Shown here in pieces: positions 60,177-64,000 of a stretch of DNA of 64,000 bases (position 1 is the stretch's first letter; every line of letters begins with the position of its first letter). The DNA is taken from contig OZ271832.1 of the NCBI GenBank assembly GCA_965601475.1, forward strand, positions 1,860,001 to 1,924,000. The letters are read 5' to 3'. The position numbers and the translations under genes are program-made. Below the pieces are notes generated by a model. It was given only the letters and a program-made list of their open reading frames with translations, made no database searches and had not been told where the DNA came from. The stretch comes from JAWPMT01 sp965601475. Lineage in GTDB: Bacteria; Bacteroidota; Bacteroidia; Cytophagales; Cyclobacteriaceae.

Positions 60177-62720
60177 ATGAAGATCTTTTGGATATCCTTA
60201 TTGGCGACGGCGCTTTTTCTAACTTCCGCCAGCAATGCTGAAGCACAGAAGAAGAAACGAAAAAATGATCAAGCTGAAAACGTCACCCCACCCAAGAAGG
60301 AAAGCGGACCAAAGAAAGTAGCTCATCAAGTGAAGAAAATGGAGGCCATAGAAGGTCTTTTCAAACTCTACCGGGATACCACCAATGGATCCTTAAACAT
60401 CGCCCTTACAGCAGATCAAATCGGCCAGCAATTCATACACTGGTATTACGTAGAAAACGGAGCAACGGAAGCCGGAACTTTTCGCGGGCAATTCAGGGGA
60501 ACAAGGGTCATTGAAATCGAGAAATACTATGACAAAATCGACTTCGTACTCGTGAATACGTCCAGCTACTTTGATCCTGAGAACCCGTTGAGTAGAGCGG
60601 CAGAGGCGAACATAAGCCGAAGTGTATTACACTCCGCAAAAATCAAGGCGGGAAGCGAAGCGGAGGGTCAATACCTTATAGATGGCGATCCAATATTTCT
60701 AAAGGACGTGCTGGCAGTCATTGACAGGACTTACAGTCGCAGGGATCCGAAAGCATTCAAACTCGGTAGTATCAACAAAGAGAAGACCAAGTACGCAAAG
60801 GTCCGGAACTATGCCGAGAACACGAATATCACAGTGGAGTATGTCTTTGGATCTTCGAAACCGAAGAATGGAGGTTCCAGAGCCGTAACAGATGCCCGCA
60901 ACGTAAGCATTCAGGTCCAGCACAGTTTTATAAAGGTCCCTGAAAATGACTATGAGCCCAGATTCGAAGACCCCAGAATCGGATATTTCACTGACCAGGT
61001 CACTGATATGACTTCTGTCGACGCCACTCCATACAGAGATCTGATCAGCAGGTGGCATCTGAAGAAAAAGGATCCTACCGCCGCACTATCTGACCCTGAA
61101 ACGCCCATTACCTGGTGGATAGAAAACACAACACCCCTGGAATGGCGCGATGTTATCGCAGAAGGCGTTTTGCAATGGAATGTTGCCTTCGAAAAAGCCG
61201 GGTTCAGCAATGCTATGGAAGTGAAGATACAGCCCGATGATGCAGAATGGGATGCAGGCGATATACGCTACAATGTGCTCCGATGGACCTCGTCTCCAAA
61301 TCCGCCTTTTGGCGGCTATGGCCCACGTATAGCCAATCCTTTGACCGGTCAGATTATTGGAGCGGATATCATGCTTGAATTTGTGTTCTTCACGAATCGG
61401 GTCAGGTATGAAAAACTCTACGACTTCACTGGCGCCGAAGCCGAGAATGATCTGTTCCATGGTCATGAGCTGTGCACTTTCGGCGAGAGTATGAACGAAA
61501 ACATGCTCTTTGGTGCGGCCGCCATGGAAGCTTTGGCTGCACCGGGATTCGATGCTGCCGGATTGAGAAAAGAGGGTCTGAAACAACTGATCATGCATGA
61601 GGTGGGTCATACGTTGGGCTTGAACCACAACATGAAGTCAAGCCAGCTTTTCAGCCCCAATGAATTGTATGATAAGAATGTGATCGAAGGCAAGGCCCTG
61701 ACGAGTTCTGTCATGGACTATGCTACCATTAATATAAGCCCCGATCCTGAAATGCAAGGCCACTACTACTCGGTGAATGTTGGGCCATATGATGAATGGG
61801 CCATCGAGTGGGGTTATAAACCAGCCACTCCGGAAGAGTTAGACATTATTGCCAGTCGGTCCACCGAGCCCGCCTTGATGTTTGGCAATGACGCTGACGA
61901 CATGAGGTCATCGGGCAAAGCCATCGATCCCAGGGTAAATACTGGGGACCTCTCGAATGATCAGATCAGGTACTCCATCGATAGAATCGCGATTTCCAAG
62001 AAGCTATACGGGAACTTACTTGATAGTTACAGCGAGGACGGAGAGAGCTACCAAGAATTGCGTCAGGCATTCTCCATCATCCACCGTCAGCATGATCGCG
62101 CGGTGGAAGTGATATCGAGATTCATCGGAGGGGTGTATGTCGACCGCGCGGTGCAAGGTCAAAACGGAGGCACCAAGCCCTTCACACCGGTCAGCTATGA
62201 CGATCAAAAACGTGCCATGAATGCACTGCGTGATTATGCCTTTGCGCCCAATGCATTCGATGTGCCAACTGAATTGTACAATCATCTTGCTATGCAGCGA
62301 AGGGGTTTCGATTTCTTTGGTAAGACTGAAGACTTCAAAATCCACGACTTGATCCTCGGGACTCAGAAGAGCGTATTGAGCCACATCCTTCATCCCAATA
62401 CCCTGAAACGCATCAGTGACTCAGAGCTCTATGGCAACAAATACAAACTCTCGGAATTCATGACCGATCTGAATGACGCCATATTCAAGGCAGATGCAGG
62501 AAAGAGTGTGAACTCCAGGAGGCAAAACCTTCAAGTCGCTTACACTGAAATGCTCATTGATATCATAAGGAAGAACAACTACACCAACCTGGCACAGTCT
62601 ATGGCTTTGTATAATCTAAACAACATCAGGGGTATAGCGAGATCTACGACAGGCAACATTGCCACGAAAGCTCATCGGCAGCACCTGGCGCTGCTGATTG
62701 ACAAGGCGTTGGACGACTAA
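60177..62720 (+). CDS. Secreted zinc metalloprotease (DUF5117/DUF4953-like)
   Basis: An 847-residue exported metalloprotease. ATG at 60177 starts a clear signal peptide (FWISLLATALFLTSASNAEA) that longer upstream frames would bury. The zinc site HEVGHTLGLNHN is near residue 475, with HExxHxxGxxH, a metzincin-like motif. The N-terminal part has a DUF5117-like beta domain; later sequence includes SSVMDYATINI, the Met-turn-like segment. It is probably periplasmic or secreted, and degrades extracellular protein. It is followed by a terminator hairpin. Confidence 0.92.
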   Translation: MKIFWISLLATALFLTSASNAEAQKKKRKNDQAENVTPPKKESGPKKVAHQVKKMEAIEGLFKLYRDTTNGSLNIALTADQIGQQFIHWYYVENGATEAGTFRGQFRGTRVIEIEKYYDKIDFVLVNTSSYFDPENPLSRAAEANISRSVLHSAKIKAGSEAEGQYLIDGDPIFLKDVLAVIDRTYSRRDPKAFKLGSINKEKTKYAKVRNYAENTNITVEYVFGSSKPKNGGSRAVTDARNVSIQVQHSFIKVPENDYEPRFEDPRIGYFTDQVTDMTSVDATPYRDLISRWHLKKKDPTAALSDPETPITWWIENTTPLEWRDVIAEGVLQWNVAFEKAGFSNAMEVKIQPDDAEWDAGDIRYNVLRWTSSPNPPFGGYGPRIANPLTGQIIGADIMLEFVFFTNRVRYEKLYDFTGAEAENDLFHGHELCTFGESMNENMLFGAAAMEALAAPGFDAAGLRKEGLKQLIMHEVGHTLGLNHNMKSSQLFSPNELYDKNVIEGKALTSSVMDYATINISPDPEMQGHYYSVNVGPYDEWAIEWGYKPATPEELDIIASRSTEPALMFGNDADDMRSSGKAIDPRVNTGDLSNDQIRYSIDRIAISKKLYGNLLDSYSEDGESYQELRQAFSIIHRQHDRAVEVISRFIGGVYVDRAVQGQNGGTKPFTPVSYDDQKRAMNALRDYAFAPNAFDVPTELYNHLAMQRRGFDFFGKTEDFKIHDLILGTQKSVLSHILHPNTLKRISDSELYGNKYKLSEFMTDLNDAIFKADAGKSVNSRRQNLQVAYTEMLIDIIRKNNYTNLAQSMALYNLNNIRGIARSTTGNIATKAHRQHLALLIDKALDD

Positions 62721-62743
62721 GGGGATAACATGACTTGAGGTAA

Positions 62744-62773
62744 GAGGCCTTCTTTTTTAAGGCCTCGCTTTTT
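62744..62773 (+). terminator. Intrinsic terminator of the metalloprotease gene
   Basis: GAGGCCTT (62744-62751) and AAGGCCTC (62759-62766) enclose a T-rich seven-base loop, then GC and five Ts. The stop codon of the convergent lipoprotein gene lies inside this hairpin at 62757. Confidence 0.8.
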
Positions 62774-63257
62774 GGAGAAATAGGCCACTGAAAGTTTTAC
62801 GACCGGTGTCCACATAGACCGTGTCGCCACTTTCGGCATTGATGAAGCCCTGCCGAAATTCCACATCCACATCCAATTCCCAGTTGCTGCCTTTCCTTTG
62901 GCCCAGGATCTGTCCGTCAGTAAATTGCACGAAATCAATCGGCGCACAGTAACAGTATTGATTGAAGAGAATAGGAATGTCCCCCAACTGATCACCGGTG
63001 ATCTCAAAGTAATCCGCATCGCTGGGTAATTCAATCATAAAATCCTCTGCGTATTCGTCATCAGCTATCTGAGGATTGTCCTCTTCCTGAAAATAGCGAT
63101 GGAAAACAATGCTGGTCCCGGCCCCGACATAGGGATAGTTGCTGGAAATGGCTGAATTCTCATAGAAGGATTGATCCAGGTTTTCCGCAAACGGATCGTC
63201 TTCCGAGCACCCCAGAACCAATAAGGCCATGAATAAAAGAATCAGCTTGAATTTCAT
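62757..63257 (-). CDS. Hypothetical lipoprotein
   Basis: A 166-residue exported lipoprotein. From ATG 63257 the N-terminus MKFKLILLFMALLVLGCSED gives a good lipobox (LVLGC) followed by acidic +2/+3 residues, as in Bacteroidota surface-exposed lipoproteins. The body is beta-rich and acidic, with two cysteines in YCYC. No family is recognised. It lies 61 bases downstream of the cupin gene on the same strand. Confidence 0.78.
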   Translation of the reverse strand: MKFKLILLFMALLVLGCSEDDPFAENLDQSFYENSAISSNYPYVGAGTSIVFHRYFQEEDNPQIADDEYAEDFMIELPSDADYFEITGDQLGDIPILFNQYCYCAPIDFVQFTDGQILGQRKGSNWELDVDVEFRQGFINAESGDTVYVDTGRKTFSGLFLQKARP

Positions 63258-63315
63258 CACACTCACTTTCGAGTAAAGACAACAACAAGTATGATGCCAA
63301 AAACACTAATCCCAG

Positions 63316-63639
63316 CTACTTGTAATCTTCGCGAACAGGGCTAAAAACATCGATTACTACACAATCGGTGATTGCCCTACCACTATGGATGGTGTTGGAT
63401 GGTATTGCTACGCACTCCCCGAAATTCAGTTGCTGCGTCTCACCTGCCACAGTGAGCTCCAGCGTTCCGCTGATCACATTCGTAGTTTGCTCGTGGTGAT
63501 GCTGGTGTTCCGGAAGGATACTTCCGGCTTTGATTTCCCAGTAGGAGATCGTCATGTGCTCCATATGCACAAATTTTCCTTTGAAGCCAGGCATCAACTC
63601 CTTTGCTTCCAATTCCTCGAGTTTGTTAAATATTTTCAT
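63316..63639 (-). CDS. Cupin-domain protein
   Basis: A 107-residue single-domain cupin. Motif 1 is SILPEHQHHHEQTTNVISGTLE with two His and a Glu as metal ligands, motif 2 is FGECVAIPSNTIHSGRAI with the final His. It probably binds a metal and a small molecule. Its start overlaps the stop of the upstream peptidase gene (ATGA), so they are co-translated. Confidence 0.9.
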   Translation of the reverse strand: MKIFNKLEELEAKELMPGFKGKFVHMEHMTISYWEIKAGSILPEHQHHHEQTTNVISGTLELTVAGETQQLNFGECVAIPSNTIHSGRAITDCVVIDVFSPVREDYK

Positions 63640-64000
63640 TCCCTGTAGAGTTGAATCCCTGCTTCATAATATTTATCGCCTTCAACCCAAAAAGGACGCT
63701 CTGCCCTATCGCCAATCATTCGGCCTGCAAGCACATAGGCTCGAAAGAATTTCAGTAAATATTCGTAATCCAGTGTGGGTGGCTCATCGCCCGGTCTATG
63801 ATAGTATTGTTGTATTTTCTCATCAAAGGCAGTGAACCCAAGGCTGAAAGTGGGTGCGGGTACTCCTTTCTTGGCAAAACTCACGTTGTCTGAACGATCA
63901 AACAGCCCTTGCTCCGGAGCAGGATCTTCGATCGCTTTCAACCCATAGGCGTCACAAGCGGCTACCATCTCTTCTCTGGCTGTTGTCCGGTCGAGCCCGA
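63636..64000 (-). CDS. M28 family peptidase, N-terminus outside window
   Basis: The frame is open to the right edge. About 120 C-terminal residues are visible. SDNVSFAKKGVPAPTFSLGF and YYHRPGDEPPTLDYEYL contain the C-terminal zinc-ligand histidine region of M28 zinc aminopeptidases, which cut N-terminal residues from peptides outside or in the periplasm. It is coupled to the cupin gene. Confidence 0.88.
   Translation of the reverse strand, partial: GLDRTTAREEMVAACDAYGLKAIEDPAPEQGLFDRSDNVSFAKKGVPAPTFSLGFTAFDEKIQQYYHRPGDEPPTLDYEYLLKFFRAYVLAGRMIGDRAERPFWVEGDKYYEAGIQLYRE

Noticed and set aside
1..64000. CRISPR array, insertion sequence, prophage or integrative element
   Set aside because: No regularly spaced repeats beyond the three TCCGGTTCA copies, no transposase, integrase or phage structural gene, and no terminal inverted repeats.

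Overview
The window looks like a chromosomal segment of a Bacteroidota bacterium, most likely a marine-type Cytophagales member. The evidence is gene content (DUF3332 lipoprotein, DUF2652 and DUF2461 proteins, TPR proteins ending in a LuxR-type helix-turn-helix, IcmF, an Obg without the C-terminal OCT domain, a short-LID adenylate kinase), repeated promoter-like elements of the Bacteroidota form TAnnTTTG, and few recognisable Shine-Dalgarno sequences. I see no rRNA or tRNA gene, no CRISPR array, no insertion sequence and no phage module. Genes are packed tightly. Seven convergent pairs overlap at their stop codons and two more abut exactly.

Layout. 0-4.4 kb: an amino-acid-type metabolic cluster (PLP decarboxylase, Lrp/AsnC regulator, NIPSNAP, PhzF) and a DUF3332 lipoprotein. 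4.4-7.8 kb: a universal stress protein coupled to a copper-type P-ATPase whose N-terminus is broken by a one-base frameshift. 7.8-22.3 kb: two alpha/beta hydrolases, HrpB helicase, TPR proteins, a sulfotransferase-like protein, a YdhF-type aldo/keto reductase, a small membrane-protein unit, UvrD/PcrA helicase and an Omp85-like protein. 22.3-26.1 kb: about 0.7 kb of mostly non-coding DNA with phased repeats, then a four-gene signalling cassette. 26.1-30.8 kb: MFS transporter with a small companion gene, DUF2061 protein, greA with an attenuator-like leader, HIT protein, DUF2461 and DUF2652 proteins. 30.9-41.4 kb: IcmF, recR-clpS, sodium/solute symporter, alkyltransferase-like protein, then ABC ATPase, cobalamin adenosyltransferase, branched-chain aminotransferase and GNAT. 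41.4-44.6 kb: hypothetical genes, decayed coding DNA and prfB with its programmed frameshift. 44.6-54.9 kb: MFS transporter, YhhN protein, toastrack-like protein, grpE-dnaJ, adk-obg, FtsX/MacB-type permease. 54.9-64 kb: a glycoside hydrolase remnant, TetA-like MFS, Fic protein coupled to a GT39-type glycosyltransferase, P-loop kinase, secreted metalloprotease, lipoprotein, cupin and a partial M28 peptidase.

How genes connect. IcmF needs adenosylcobalamin, and an adenosyltransferase lies 4.3 kb away just before ilvE, which together suggest a valine/isobutyryl-CoA carbon branch. grpE-dnaJ share one promoter region rich in inverted repeats. The most system-like candidate is 23.05-26.09 kb: a PAS histidine kinase, a 92-residue protein, a degenerate SpoIIE/PP2C-like protein that has lost metal-ligand positions, and a small protein resembling Roadblock/LC7 folds. 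It recalls actinobacterial conservons and partner-switching modules but has no GTPase and no response regulator.

Limits. All calls come from reading the sequence and protein translations by eye. Family names rest on remembered motifs, no database was searched, and small-gene and promoter calls are tentative.
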